Source: Oscillospiraceae bacterium (GTDB taxonomy: Bacteria > Bacillota > Clostridia > Oscillospirales > Ruminococcaceae). From it: a stretch of DNA of 64,000 nucleotides. Under the pieces are notes generated by a model, which worked only from the letters and a program-made list of their open reading frames with translations, was not told where the DNA came from and did no database searches. The stretch lies in assembly GCA_029007985.1 (NCBI GenBank), contig JAQXIW010000024.1, positions 1 to 64,000 of the forward strand, read 5' to 3'. The position numbers and the translations under genes are program-made. Positions 31,375-40,090 of the stretch are shown in pieces (positions within the stretch are counted from its first letter, which is position 1; every line of letters starts with the position of its first letter).

Positions 31375-31560
31375 CTATTTTTTGAACCAGTCGATTTTGT
31401 TTTTGCTGTTTTTGAAAAAGTCTTCCTCGCCCTCAAAATCGAATTTTGCCAGTCTGGATTTAATTATACCGAATACGATTGCGGCGACGGTCAAAAGAAA
31501 CACCGCCACAATAATCTTGTATTTTGTGGGCATCAGAGTAAATATATTTACGGTTTGCAA
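31375..31560 (-). CDS. Small single-helix membrane protein
   Basis: 61 aa from a TTG start at 31560 with AGAGGT 5 bases upstream. One membrane helix (about residues 14-34) followed by a charged tail ending NKIDWFKK. No family recognised. Short and with a rare start, so the gene is only likely. It lies between the phosphoesterase and the rplL terminator. Confidence 0.45.
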   Translation of the reverse strand: MQTVNIFTLMPTKYKIIVAVFLLTVAAIVFGIIKSRLAKFDFEGEEDFFKNSKNKIDWFKK

Positions 31561-31689
31561 TTTTTACCTCTGTTTATACAATTTGTATTTTTATGTCAGT
31601 ATATTTTATATTATAGCATTTTTGCCGCCTTTTGTGTGAATATTTTAAGAAAGATTACTATTGGGGCTAAAAGCCTTAATCTTTTCAAA

Positions 31690-31727
31690 AAAGGCAAAAC
31701 AAAACGGCAGACCGCGGTCTGCCGTTT
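31690..31727 (-). terminator. Terminator of rplJL
   Basis: AAACGGCAGACC-GC-GGTCTGCCGTTT perfect stem with TTTTGTTTT on the minus strand, about 37 bases past the rplL stop. Confidence 0.9.
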
Positions 31728-31763
31728 ATAGTCGGTTTGCTTATCTGTGAATTTAAGTAAAAA

Positions 31764-32135
31764 TTACTTGAGTTCAACTTCAGCGCCGGCTGCTTCGAGC
31801 TTAGCCTTGATGTCTTCAGCATCTGACTTAGAAGCCTGTTCCTTGATTGTCTTAGGAGCGTTGTCAACGAGCTCTTTAGCTTCCTTGAGGCCGAGACCTG
31901 TGATTTCCTTAACAACCTTGATAACGCCCATCTTTGATGCGCCTGCAGATTTGAGAACAACATCAAATTCTGTCTTTTCTTCTTCAGCTGCTGCTGCAGG
32001 GCCTGCTACTACTGCTACAGGAGCTGCTGCTGTAACGCCGAATTCTTCTTCGATAGCCTTTACGAGTTCTGCAAGTTCAAGAACTGAAAGAGTCTTTACT
32101 TCTTCAACAATGTTTGTGATTTTTTCGCTTGCCAT
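31764..32135 (-). CDS. rplL: 50S ribosomal protein L7/L12
   Basis: 123 aa. It is the multi-copy ribosomal stalk protein that recruits translation factors. The N-terminal dimer domain ([20 protein letters not shown]) is joined by an Ala-rich hinge ([19 protein letters not shown]) to the factor-binding domain, with [18 protein letters not shown]. Follows rplJ by 46 bases; the pair has its own promoter and leader. Confidence 0.98.
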   Translation of the reverse strand: MASEKITNIVEEVKTLSVLELAELVKAIEEEFGVTAAAPVAVVAGPAAAAEEEKTEFDVVLKSAGASKMGVIKVVKEITGLGLKEAKELVDNAPKTIKEQASKSDAEDIKAKLEAAGAEVELK

Positions 32136-32181
32136 AATAAATATCTCCTTATTATTTTTCGATTAAGATATAGCCGCCAAA

Positions 32182-32694
32182 TTAAGCTGCTTCGCCCTCT
32201 TTTTGAGCTCTGACTGCATCGATAGCACGAGCAAGACCTGAAAGGTTGCCCTGGAGTGCAGAAAGAAGCATAGAGAGAAGGCCTTCTCTGCCAGGCAGAT
32301 TTGCCATTGCTTTGACTTCGTTTGCATCAAGTGCCTTGCCTTCCATGTAGCCGGCCTTGATTTCGTACTTGCCCTTTGATGCCTCGGCGAATTTGTTGAG
32401 GATTCTTGCAGCTGCAAGCGGGTCCTCGTTGCCTGAGATAGCAATAGCGGTTGTACCTTCAAGAGATTCCGACATACCTTCGAGGTTAGTGTCCTTAATG
32501 GCAATTTTAAGCAATGTGTTCTTTACGACTTCGTAGTAAACGCCGGCTTCTCTGAGTTCTTTACGGAGCTTTGTGTCTTCTGCAACGGAAATACCGCCGT
32601 AGTTGAAAACAACACCACCGTCGGAAGCTTCGAGCTTAGCCTTGAGTTCTGCTACATAGCTCTGTTTCTGAGCCAAGATTTTTTCGCTTGCCAT
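32182..32694 (-). CDS. rplJ: 50S ribosomal protein L10
   Basis: 170 aa. It anchors L7/L12 dimers to 23S rRNA. The N-terminal domain reads KQSYVAELKAKLEASDGGVV, and VVKNTLLKIAIKDTNLEGM is the conserved RNA-binding region; the C-terminal helix binds L12. It is preceded by the L10 leader, through which the L10-L12 complex represses its own operon. Confidence 0.97.
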   Translation of the reverse strand: MASEKILAQKQSYVAELKAKLEASDGGVVFNYGGISVAEDTKLRKELREAGVYYEVVKNTLLKIAIKDTNLEGMSESLEGTTAIAISGNEDPLAAARILNKFAEASKGKYEIKAGYMEGKALDANEVKAMANLPGREGLLSMLLSALQGNLSGLARAIDAVRAQKEGEAA

Positions 32695-32759
32695 GTTGTT
32701 TGCCTCTCCTTATATTAGTGGATAATCCTCATTTGTGTGAGGTCGGGCGCCGCTGTAAT

Positions 32760-32880
32760 ATAAAAGGCTTGCTCCCTGTGCGCAGAGAACAAGCCATAGT
32801 TAACCTATATATCTCGTGTTCTCGGCAGGACAGGTAACCCTTTTACGCACAACGCGCCCTGCTGTCTTAAAACAGCCTAT
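32760..32880 (-). promoter_or_regulatory. L10 ribosomal protein leader with attenuator
   Basis: The minus-strand RNA upstream of rplJ has the conserved L10-leader core AAGACAGCAGGGCGCG ... GTTACCTGTCCTGCCGAG, the site where the L10(L12)4 complex binds. It is followed at 32765-32795 by a GGCTTG...CAAGCC hairpin and TTTTA, a terminator. This layout means feedback by transcription attenuation. The transcript should start near 32876 from the promoter just upstream. Confidence 0.85.
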
Positions 32881-32882
32881 TT

Positions 32883-32911
32883 ATTATATATCGCAATATA
32901 TAATTTGTCAA
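32883..32911 (-). promoter_or_regulatory. Consensus sigma-A promoter of rplJL
   Basis: Minus strand TTGACA (32906-32911), 17-base spacer, TATAAT (32883-32888): both hexamers match the consensus perfectly. Confidence 0.9.
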
Positions 32912-32925
32912 CAATTATTTAGTAA

Positions 32926-33621
32926 TTATGCGCCGAACTTAGCTGAGTTCATCTTTACGCCCGGGCCCATTGTTGTGGCAATGGATACGGATTTGATGTA
33001 CTGACCCTTTGCGGCAGCCGGTTTTGCCTTTACGATGGCGTCCATAACCGTTGTGATGTTTTCCGAAAGCTTTTCTGTACCGAATGAAGCCTTGCCTACC
33101 GGAACATGAATGATGTTGGCTTTGTCAAGACGGTATTCGATTTTACCTGCTTTAGCTTCCTTAACAGCCTGTGCAACGTTAGGTGTAACTGTACCTGCCT
33201 TTGGGTTCGGCATAAGGCCGCGAGGGCCGAGAACTCTACCGAGTCTACCTACAAGACCCATCATGTTAGGTGTTGTGATGAGAACATCGAAATCCATGAA
33301 GCCTTCGTTCTGGATTTTTGCTACCATGTCCTCTGCGCCTACGAGCTCTGCGCCTGCTTCGAGAGCGGCTTTTTCGTCTTCGCCCTTTGCGATAACGAGA
33401 ACTCTGACATTTTTACCTGTGCCGTTTGGAAGAACTACAGCGCCGCGAACCTGCTGGTCAGCGTGACGAGAGTCAACACCAAGACGGACGTGAAGCTCAA
33501 CTGTTTCGTCGAACTTTGCTTTTGCTGTTGAAATGCAAAGGTCGCATGCCTCGGCGAGGTCATAGAGCTTTGTCTTATCAACGAGCTTTTTGCTGTCAAT
33601 ATATTTCTTACCGTGTTTCAT
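32926..33621 (-). CDS. rplA: 50S ribosomal protein L1
   Basis: 231 aa, normal length. It binds 23S rRNA at the E-site stalk and usually also its own mRNA as a repressor. The signature region [24 protein letters not shown] ([20 protein letters not shown], about 124) and [15 protein letters not shown] are clear. A matching L1 target hairpin lies directly before its ribosome site. Confidence 0.98.
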   Translation of the reverse strand: MKHGKKYIDSKKLVDKTKLYDLAEACDLCISTAKAKFDETVELHVRLGVDSRHADQQVRGAVVLPNGTGKNVRVLVIAKGEDEKAALEAGAELVGAEDMVAKIQNEGFMDFDVLITTPNMMGLVGRLGRVLGPRGLMPNPKAGTVTPNVAQAVKEAKAGKIEYRLDKANIIHVPVGKASFGTEKLSENITTVMDAIVKAKPAAAKGQYIKSVSIATTMGPGVKMNSAKFGA

Positions 33622-33633
33622 TATTATCCTCCT

Positions 33634-33659
33634 GTGGTTAAACGGAAATTTCCTCCCAC
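33634..33659 (-). promoter_or_regulatory. Putative L1-binding site before rplA
   Basis: On the minus strand GTGGGAGG-AAATT-TCCGTTTAACCAC: outer GTGG/CCAC stem, inner GGAAA/TTTCC stem, and an asymmetric internal loop of G/A against TTAA, as in known L1 mRNA targets. It abuts the rplA ribosome site, so L1 binding would block translation. Inferred. Confidence 0.6.
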
Positions 33660-33690
33660 TTGTTTAGCAGCAATGCTGCACTCTGTTTTA

Positions 33691-34116
33691 TTATTCTTCT
33701 ACTGTAACGCCCATTGAACGAGCTGTACCTGCGATCATGCTCATGGCAGATTCAATGCTGCTTGCATTGAGGTCAGGCATTTTGATTTCTGCAATCTTTC
33801 TTACCTGTTCCTTTGTGAGCTGACCTACTTTTGTCTTGTTAGGTACGCCTGAAGCTGATTCGAGGCCGAGTTCTTTCTTGATGAGAACCGGTGCCGGCGG
33901 AGTTTTTGTAATAAATGAGAATGAACGGTCTGCATAAACTGTAATAACTACAGGAATGATATAACCGATATCTTTCTGTGTTCTTTCATTGAATTCTTTT
34001 GTGAAAGACATAATGTTTACACCGTGCTGGCCGAGAGCCGGACCTACAGGTGGTGCTGGAGTTGCCTTACCAGCCGGGATCTGGAGTTTAATATATCCAG
34101 TAACTTTCTGAGCCAT
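33691..34116 (-). CDS. rplK: 50S ribosomal protein L11
   Basis: 141 aa, standard length. It forms the GTPase-associated centre with 23S rRNA and is needed for the RelA stringent response. The N-terminal [20 protein letters not shown] is the family hallmark; the C-terminal RNA-binding domain ends [13 protein letters not shown]. It is between nusG and rplA. Confidence 0.98.
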   Translation of the reverse strand: MAQKVTGYIKLQIPAGKATPAPPVGPALGQHGVNIMSFTKEFNERTQKDIGYIIPVVITVYADRSFSFITKTPPAPVLIKKELGLESASGVPNKTKVGQLTKEQVRKIAEIKMPDLNASSIESAMSMIAGTARSMGVTVEE

Positions 34117-34135
34117 TATAAATACCTCCGTAAAT

Positions 34136-34175
34136 GTGGTAGATTATCGAACAGGAACTTTTCCTGCTCTCCCAC
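34136..34175 (-). promoter_or_regulatory. Putative L1-binding site before rplK
   Basis: The minus-strand leader shows GTGGGAG-AGCAGGAA-AAG-TTCCTGTT-CGATAAT-CTACCAC: outer GTGG/CCAC, strong inner hairpin, asymmetric loop. It shares GTGGGAG and the closing CCAC with the element before rplA. A GGGTG...CACCC hairpin lies just upstream. L1 autoregulation of the rplKA pair is inferred. Confidence 0.5.
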
Positions 34176-34215
34176 GGGTGCTGTTTAACACCCAATAAAC
34201 ACTGAGTTTTCTCAG

Positions 34216-34737
34216 TTAAACTTTTTTGACATCAGTGATGTCGAGTTCCAAAGGTGTTTCGCCGCCGAACATATTGACAGACAGCGTGACCTTTTTGTTT
34301 TCGGTATCAATACCTGTTACAATGCCCGGGAAGCCCTCAAATGAGCCCCGTGTGACCTCGACTGCGTCACCGATTGCAAAGTCGATAGTGATTACCTTTG
34401 TTTCCACGCCCATTCTCTCAACCTCTTTGTCTGACAAAGGGTTAGGTTTCTGTGCGTTTGCGCCGACAAAGCCCGTTACACCGCGAGTATTGCGCACGAT
34501 GTACCATGTCTCGTCCGTCAGCACCATTTTGACAAATACATAGGCCGGGAAAATCATTTCTTCCTTTTCTATGACTTTGCCGTCTTTGATCTCTTCTACG
34601 GTCTGATAAGGGATTTTTACGTCTACGATGAGGTCTTTCATATCCTCACGGTTAGCCATGATAGCCTCAAGCGACTGCATGACTTTCTTTTCGTAGCCGG
34701 AATATGTGTGTACTACATACCATTTTGCTTCGTTCAT
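34216..34737 (-). CDS. nusG: Transcription termination/antitermination factor NusG
   Basis: 173 aa. It binds RNA polymerase and modulates pausing and elongation. The N-terminal NGN domain starts KWYVVHTYSGYEKKVMQSLE and includes FPAYVFVKMVLTDETWYIVR and NTRGVTGFVG. The C-terminal KOW domain is FAIGDAVEVTRGSFEGFPGI. It follows secE by 18 bases. Confidence 0.97.
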   Translation of the reverse strand: MNEAKWYVVHTYSGYEKKVMQSLEAIMANREDMKDLIVDVKIPYQTVEEIKDGKVIEKEEMIFPAYVFVKMVLTDETWYIVRNTRGVTGFVGANAQKPNPLSDKEVERMGVETKVITIDFAIGDAVEVTRGSFEGFPGIVTGIDTENKKVTLSVNMFGGETPLELDITDVKKV

Positions 34738-34755
34738 AATACACCTCTGTCCGCA

Positions 34756-34995
34756 TTAAACATTTCTGTAGATGAGTTTCAACACCAGACCAAAAACAGT
34801 GTCCAAGCCAGCGATGAACGCAGCCGCAATGAGCGCGACGACAATTACAACGATAGTGTTGTTTACAATCTGGCTTTTTGTCGGCCAAACGATCTTTTTC
34901 ATCTCTGATTTGATGTCTCTGAAACGTTTACCGATGCCACTGAAGAAGTTTCCGACTGATGCAAAAAATCCAGACTTTTCTTTCTTTTCTGCCAT
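34756..34995 (-). CDS. secE: Preprotein translocase subunit SecE
   Basis: 79 aa with one membrane helix near the C-terminus (about residues 45-70). The preceding amphipathic segment FRDIKSEMKKIVWPTKSQIV is the SecE signature (KKVxWP). It clamps SecY in the membrane. Between rpmG and nusG, the standard order. Confidence 0.96.
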   Translation of the reverse strand: MAEKKEKSGFFASVGNFFSGIGKRFRDIKSEMKKIVWPTKSQIVNNTIVVIVVALIAAAFIAGLDTVFGLVLKLIYRNV

Positions 34996-35007
34996 TTGGG
35001 TTACTCC

Positions 35008-35157
35008 TTACTTAGTCTCTCTGTGAAGAGTGTGTTTTTTGCAAAAACGACAGTACTTTTTGAGCTCTACTCTGTCAGGAGTATTCTTTTTGTTTTTCAT
35101 AGTGTCGTAGTTGCGCTGTTTGCATTCTGTACATGCAAGTGTTATTCTAACTCTCAT
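35008..35157 (-). CDS. rpmG: 50S ribosomal protein L33, zinc-binding type
   Basis: 49 aa from the ATG at 35157 ([12 protein letters not shown]), with GGAGGTG just upstream. It keeps both Cys pairs (CTEC at 9-12 and CRFC at about 37-40), so it is the Zn-binding C+ form. First gene of the block running through secE and nusG. Confidence 0.96.
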   Translation of the reverse strand: MRVRITLACTECKQRNYDTMKNKKNTPDRVELKKYCRFCKKHTLHRETK

Positions 35158-35244
35158 ATCGGCACCTCCATTAAAGTTAGCCTCCCTCTTTCGCCTGCAA
35201 AAATTTTTTGCACAAAAAATAAAACCCGCTAAAGAGGTAAACAT

Positions 35245-35273
35245 AATATACCATAACCCCGCCCGTATGTCAA
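35245..35273 (-). promoter_or_regulatory. Promoter of rpmG-secE-nusG
   Basis: Minus strand TTGACA (35268-35273), 17-base spacer, TATATT (35245-35250). The -35 is perfect and the -10 has one change. About 85 bases before the rpmG start. Confidence 0.85.
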
Positions 35274-35668
35274 CAAAAATCCCTGATTTTTCTTTGAAAA
35301 TCAATAGATTACCATAAAAGCGGTTTTATGCCTTACTCTCGCTGTCGAATAAACGATAACCGATATATTATAACCGAAAATTTACCGTTTGTCAAAATTT
35401 CAAAAACCCGGTTGCCGTCGGCGGCCGGCGGTATTTTTCGCTGTTGCGAATTTACGCATTTAGAAAACACACCGTATGCGCAAACCTTGTCGGAAAGAGA
35501 AGCACAAACACGTTGTACATAGAAACAATATATTATATTACTTATTTATTCACACAATTTAATAGATTTGTTAATATATTCTTATTCACATTTATCGGTA
35601 TTTATGTTATTATTATAGAATGAAATTTTATGTACAGACATTTCTTCATTCATTATGGGGGTTACATT
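35274..35668. other. Non-coding region between rpmG and ddl
   Basis: Nearly 400 bases without a believable gene. The ddl promoter must be here: TTGTAC at about 35513 with TATTAC 17 bases on is one weak candidate, and the last 100 bases are very AT-rich. A GC-rich pocket (CGTCGGCGGCCGGCGG, about 35416) can fold, but no known RNA was recognised. Confidence 0.35.
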
Positions 35669-36736
35669 ATGGCAAAAATTAAAGTTTGCGTCATATTCGG
35701 CGGCATGTCCAGCGAATATGAAGTCAGCCTTATGAGCGCAAAGAGCGTTATTGATAATATACCGTCCGACAAATACGACATCGTAAAAGTCGGCATCACA
35801 AAAAAAGGCAGATGGCTGTTTTTCCCGGGCGGCACCGACGATATAATGCGGGACAAGTGGTATGACGACCCGGATTGCGTACCGTGTCTCATCAGCCCGG
35901 ACAGAACGACCAGAGGTCTGATAAAACTGGATGGCAACAGGGTATCCATCGAGAAAATCGACGTGGTTTTGCCTGTTCTGCACGGCAAATTCGGCGAGGA
36001 CGGCACATTGCAGGGTCTTTTGGAGATGAGCGGCATACCTTATTGCGGCTGCGGCGTCTTGGCGTCCGCCGTATGTATGGACAAAATTTACGCCGACATC
36101 ATTTTTGAAAAGCGGGGTATCCCTCACGCCAAATGGGATTTTATGAAGGATTACGAAATAGACGATTTTGACTCCATCGCCGAAAGAGTCGAAAAGAATT
36201 TGGGCTACCCGATATTCGTAAAGCCGTCAAACGCCGGCTCGTCGGTGGGCGTCACGAAGGCTCACGACAGAGCCGAATTAAAGAGCGCTGTTCAGCTGGC
36301 TCTGACTCACGATTCGGAGGTCGTATTCGAAGAGTTCATTTCCGGCCACGAGGTCGAATGCGCCGTCTACGGCAACTGTCCTGATTTAATCGCCAGCGAA
36401 GTGGGCGAAGTGGGGGCTTCCGCCGAATTTTACGACTACAACGACAAGTATTTTTCCGGCACATCCGTCACCTACATTCCTGCCCTGCTGGACAAGGAGA
36501 CCCGCGACGAAGTGCGACGGCTGGCAAAAAAAGCCTATACGACTTGCAACTGCAAGGGCCTGTCGAGATGCGATTTCTTTGTGACAGACGACGGCAGAAT
36601 ACTGATAAACGAAATTAACACACTGCCGGGATTTACAAATATTTCAATGTACCCTAAGCTTATGATGCACACGGGAATGACCTATTCCGAGTTGATTGAC
36701 GGAGTCATCGGGCTGGCTTTGGAGGGCAGCAGATGA
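35669..36736 (+). CDS. ddl: D-alanine--D-alanine ligase
   Basis: 355 aa from the ATG at 35669 (MAKIKVCVIFGGMSSEYEVS); the 13 residues before it lack a ribosome site. It joins two D-Ala for peptidoglycan. The N-terminal FGGMSSEYEVSLMSA, the VLPVLHGKFGEDGTLQGLLE block and the C-terminal ATP-grasp metal site LINEINTLPGFTNISMYPKL are all present. It overlaps murI by 4 bases (ATGA). Confidence 0.96.
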   Translation: MAKIKVCVIFGGMSSEYEVSLMSAKSVIDNIPSDKYDIVKVGITKKGRWLFFPGGTDDIMRDKWYDDPDCVPCLISPDRTTRGLIKLDGNRVSIEKIDVVLPVLHGKFGEDGTLQGLLEMSGIPYCGCGVLASAVCMDKIYADIIFEKRGIPHAKWDFMKDYEIDDFDSIAERVEKNLGYPIFVKPSNAGSSVGVTKAHDRAELKSAVQLALTHDSEVVFEEFISGHEVECAVYGNCPDLIASEVGEVGASAEFYDYNDKYFSGTSVTYIPALLDKETRDEVRRLAKKAYTTCNCKGLSRCDFFVTDDGRILINEINTLPGFTNISMYPKLMMHTGMTYSELIDGVIGLALEGSR

Positions 36737-37542
36737 ACAGCAAACCGATAGGAATTTTCGATTCCGGCGTAGGCGGTCTGACCAGCGCAAAGCAGTTTCT
36801 CGCCATTATGCCTAACGAAAATGTGATTTTTCTCGGCGACACCCGGCGCAACCCTTACGGCACAAAGGCAAAGGACACGCTGATGCAGTATGCCATTGAC
36901 GACGTGGATTTTTTACAAAGGCGCGATGTCAAGCTGATTATAGTCGCCTGCGGCACCATTTCTTCAAATGTGCCTGCCGCCCGGCTGAAAAACCTGAAAG
37001 TGCCGTATGTGGACGTTATAACCCCGACGGTAAACAAGGTGGTAAAGACCACAAAGACAAAGAAAGTAGGTATAATAGGCACGCCGGCGACAATCAAATC
37101 CGGTAGCTTTGCCAACAGACTCAAACGGCTGGACAAAGAGATAGAGACGATGAGCGTGGGATGTCCGATGATGGTAACCCTGGCGGAAAACGGCGACATC
37201 GACGAAAACAACTTTGTGGCAAACAGCGTGATAAAGGAGTATCTGGCGCCTATTAAAGCATTCGGTGCGGACACTCTCATTCTGGGCTGTACGCATTTCC
37301 CTCTTATGTCAAAAATCATTCAGAAGGTGATGGGCGACGAGGTAACCTTGATTGACTCCGGCTATGAGGCGGCAATCGAAGCCAAAAAGATTTTGGAGCA
37401 AAAGGATATGTGCCGCGAGGGCGAGAGAGACCTTTTGGAATTCAATGTCACCGGCAACACGGAAAAATTCGACGAGGTCGCAAACATTTTCCTCGAGGGA
37501 AAATACGATGTTCATTCAAAAAAGGCGGATATTTACGACTGA
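36733..37542 (+). CDS. murI: Glutamate racemase
   Basis: 269 aa. It makes D-Glu for peptidoglycan. GIFDSGVGGLTSAKQFL and LGDTRRNPYGTK are the N-terminal signatures. The two catalytic Cys lie in VACGTISSN (about residue 76) and LILGCTHFPLM (about 190). The first motif is usually ACNTA; Gly here replaces the Asn that contacts substrate, a variant to note. Coupled by overlaps to ddl and the following gene, so peptidoglycan precursor synthesis is grouped here. Confidence 0.94.
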   Translation: MNSKPIGIFDSGVGGLTSAKQFLAIMPNENVIFLGDTRRNPYGTKAKDTLMQYAIDDVDFLQRRDVKLIIVACGTISSNVPAARLKNLKVPYVDVITPTVNKVVKTTKTKKVGIIGTPATIKSGSFANRLKRLDKEIETMSVGCPMMVTLAENGDIDENNFVANSVIKEYLAPIKAFGADTLILGCTHFPLMSKIIQKVMGDEVTLIDSGYEAAIEAKKILEQKDMCREGERDLLEFNVTGNTEKFDEVANIFLEGKYDVHSKKADIYD

Positions 37543-37970
37543 TGACGGAAAACGCGTTGATAACATTAGAGAGCACAATCCTCGCCGACAACGACATTGA
37601 CACCGTGTCCCTGACGACGGTGGGCTCTTACTACTACAAAAACAAAAAGCACTACATAATATACAAAGAGAGCGAGACGACGGGCTTTGCGGGCTGTACC
37701 ACCACCATAAAGGTGTGGGACGGCGGCATCTCTATGACAAGGAGAGGCGGCGACATACCGGATACAAACCTTATCATAGAGCCCGGCTCGATAAATCTGT
37801 GCAGCTATCAGACGGTGGCAGGCTCGCTGATGCTGGACATAAACGGCATAGAGCTGGACAACAAACTGACCGACAGAGGCGGCAGTCTTTCGTTCGGCTA
37901 TTCCATAAGCGCAAGCGGTATGCTTATCAGCGAAAACAAGGTAAACATAACAGTTAAGGAGATAAATTAA
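37542..37970 (+). CDS. DUF1934 (YwiB-like) beta-barrel protein
   Basis: 142 aa from the ATG at 37542, overlapping the murI stop (TGATG). DUF1934/YwiB proteins are small calycin-like beta barrels of unknown function often found just before argS in Firmicutes. Visible marks are YYYKNKKHYIIYKESETTGF and the C-terminal SLSFGYSISASGMLISENKV. It ends exactly where argS begins. Confidence 0.85.
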   Translation: MTENALITLESTILADNDIDTVSLTTVGSYYYKNKKHYIIYKESETTGFAGCTTTIKVWDGGISMTRRGGDIPDTNLIIEPGSINLCSYQTVAGSLMLDINGIELDNKLTDRGGSLSFGYSISASGMLISENKVNITVKEIN

Positions 37971-39725
37971 GTGGATTTAGTTAAATTCGACGGCATGAAT
38001 CTGGCAAAAGCACAGATCAGCGAAATGGTAAAAAAGGCATTTGACGCCGCTATTGCATCCGGCGAGCTTTCACAGACGGAGGCGATGAGAGATTTTACGG
38101 TGGAAATACCGCGGGATTTGAGAAACGGCGATTTTTCCACAAATGCGGCTATGGTGAATTCAAAGCCTTTCCGCTCAAACCCGAGAGCAATCGCAACCGC
38201 GCTTTTGGGCAATATGAATTTTGAGGGTACATTTTTTGACAGAGCAGAGCTCGCCGGCCCGGGCTTTATCAATTTCTTTTTGAACAAGAGCTATTTTGAG
38301 ACGGTGGTCAAGGCTGTTTTGACAAACGGCGACGACTACGGCAAGACAAACTACGGCGCCGGCAAGAGATACAATGTGGAGTTTGTCTCGGCAAACCCAA
38401 CCGGTCCTATGCATTTGGGCAATGCGAGAGGCGGCGCTTTGGGCGACATTCTCGCCGAGTGCCTGACCTGGTCCGGCTACGATGTCACGAGAGAATTTTT
38501 GATTAACGACGCCGGCAATCAGATTGAAAAATTCGGTCTTTCGCTGGAAGCCCGATATATGCAGCTTTTCGACGCCGACTATCCGTTTGACGAAAAGTTC
38601 TATCAGGGCGCGGACATCATTGCAAGAGCCGAGGAATTTAAGGAAATTCACGGCGACGAATATGTCACAAAGCCGCTGGACGAGAGAAAACAGGCTCTCA
38701 TCGACTACGCTTTGCCGAGAAACATCGCCGATATGAAAAAGCATTTGGAAAAATACCGCATCGACTACGATGTATGGTTTTCGGAACAGGCCATGCGCGA
38801 CAGGGGCGACGTTGACAAAGCCATTGAAAAGCTGACCGCCAACGGCTACACCTACGAAAAAGACGGCGCGCTGTGGTACAAGGGCACGGCTTTGGGCGAG
38901 GAAAAGGACGAGGTTTTGGTGCGCGCAAACGGCATTTCCACCTATTTTGCCGCCGACATCGCCTATCACTACGACAAGCTGGTCACAAGGGGCTTTGAAA
39001 AAGCCATCGACATATGGGGCGCCGACCACCACGGCCATGTGGCGAGAATGAAAACCGCCATGCAGGCTCTGGGCATCGACCCGTCGAGACTTGATGTTGT
39101 TCTCATGCAGCTGGTCAAACTCATCGGCGACGCAAAGGACGAAAACGGCAATGTGATTTACGGCGAGGACGGCAAGCCGAAGAAGACAGAAATCAGAATG
39201 TCAAAGAGAACCGGCAAAGCAATCGCCCTGGTGGATTTGCTGGACGAAATACCGATTGACGCCGCAAGATTTTTCTTCAACACGAGAGAGCCTAATTCTC
39301 ATCTCATTTTCGACTTGGATTTGGCGATTCGGGAAAACAGCGAAAACCCGGTTTACTATGTGCAGTACGCCCACGCCAGAATATGCTCTATTTTGAGAGC
39401 TCTGGAAAAAGAGGGGCTGACATACACCGGTATTGACGGAGTGGACTTTTCTCTGCTCAAAGAGACGGAGGAAATCGAGCTCATACGCACGCTCTCCTAC
39501 ATGCCGGGTGAAATCATTGCCGCCGGCAAGAGCTATGACCCGTCAAAAATCACAAAATATTCGGTAACTCTCGCCACGGCTTTCCACAGATTCTATTCCG
39601 CATGCAGAGTCAAGGGCGAGGACGAGCGGCTTTCAAGGGCAAGACTTGCTCTGTGCGTCGCTACAAGACACGCAGTCGCAAACTGTCTGAAAATTATGAA
39701 TATCACAATTCCTAATCAGATGTGA
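37971..39725 (+). CDS. argS: Arginyl-tRNA synthetase
   Basis: 584 aa from a GTG start with AAGGAG 9 bases upstream. It charges tRNA-Arg. The class I HIGH motif appears as PTGPMHLGNARGGALGD (about 140), and the KMSKS motif as IRMSKRTGKA (about 407). The C-terminal DALR anticodon domain contains YVQYAHARICSILRA. The N-terminal Arg-S domain is present. Complete and last in the ddl-murI-DUF1934-argS unit. Confidence 0.97.
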   Translation: MDLVKFDGMNLAKAQISEMVKKAFDAAIASGELSQTEAMRDFTVEIPRDLRNGDFSTNAAMVNSKPFRSNPRAIATALLGNMNFEGTFFDRAELAGPGFINFFLNKSYFETVVKAVLTNGDDYGKTNYGAGKRYNVEFVSANPTGPMHLGNARGGALGDILAECLTWSGYDVTREFLINDAGNQIEKFGLSLEARYMQLFDADYPFDEKFYQGADIIARAEEFKEIHGDEYVTKPLDERKQALIDYALPRNIADMKKHLEKYRIDYDVWFSEQAMRDRGDVDKAIEKLTANGYTYEKDGALWYKGTALGEEKDEVLVRANGISTYFAADIAYHYDKLVTRGFEKAIDIWGADHHGHVARMKTAMQALGIDPSRLDVVLMQLVKLIGDAKDENGNVIYGEDGKPKKTEIRMSKRTGKAIALVDLLDEIPIDAARFFFNTREPNSHLIFDLDLAIRENSENPVYYVQYAHARICSILRALEKEGLTYTGIDGVDFSLLKETEEIELIRTLSYMPGEIIAAGKSYDPSKITKYSVTLATAFHRFYSACRVKGEDERLSRARLALCVATRHAVANCLKIMNITIPNQM

Positions 39726-39742
39726 TGCGCCGAAAATACATA

Positions 39743-39771
39743 TTGACGAATGTATTTTTTATGAATATTAT
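39743..39771 (+). promoter_or_regulatory. Promoter of an orphan transcript
   Basis: TTGACG (39743-39748), 17-base spacer, TATTAT (39766-39771), just past argS. The next terminator is only about 110 bases downstream and no gene lies between. Confidence 0.55.
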
Positions 39772-39777
39772 AGGATA

Positions 39778-39888
39778 ATATAAAACATACACAAAACAAC
39801 CCTGCGGTGAAACAGTCAACAGTCAGCAGACAGGAAAAAGAATAATTAAGCAACCGGTTCAATACGATATTGGACCGGTGCTTTTTTG
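39778..39888 (+). ncRNA. Candidate small RNA
   Basis: A promoter, about 110 bases without an ORF, and a strong terminator form a compact unit. The body contains CCCTGCGGTGAAACAG and AGTCAGCAGACAGG, which can pair CCTG with CAGG around a loop. No known RNA family was recognised. It may alternatively be just a second terminator for argS with a chance promoter. Confidence 0.35.
39849..39888 (+). terminator. Strong terminator after argS / candidate sRNA
   Basis: AGCAACCGGTTCAATA pairs with TATTGGACCGGTGCT (one bulge, one G-U), followed by TTTTTT. Confidence 0.9.
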
Positions 39889-40090
39889 TTTGGTTTTCTT
39901 AAAGGTTTGATGTTGTTAAAGGGGCTGTTTTTAATTTACCCGCCCCGCATTTTTGACAATCCGCTTTTACTAAATCCATAAAAAACCCGTTTAATATTGT
40001 ATATTATGTTTATATATAAACTAATCAGGTTATGTTATAATATTGTAAATAGTATGTCCGCACAGGCGGACTGTTTGGAGGACGATAAAA
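39889..40090. promoter_or_regulatory. Region upstream of iadA
   Basis: AT-rich; perfect TATAAT at 40036-40041 without a clear -35. A small GTCCGC-ACAG-GCGGAC hairpin (about 40054-40070) sits in the leader, close to the GGAGG ribosome site. No ORF. Confidence 0.4.

Noticed and set aside
40054..40070. Riboswitch before iadA
   Set aside because: Only a small hairpin beside the ribosome site; too short for any known aptamer.
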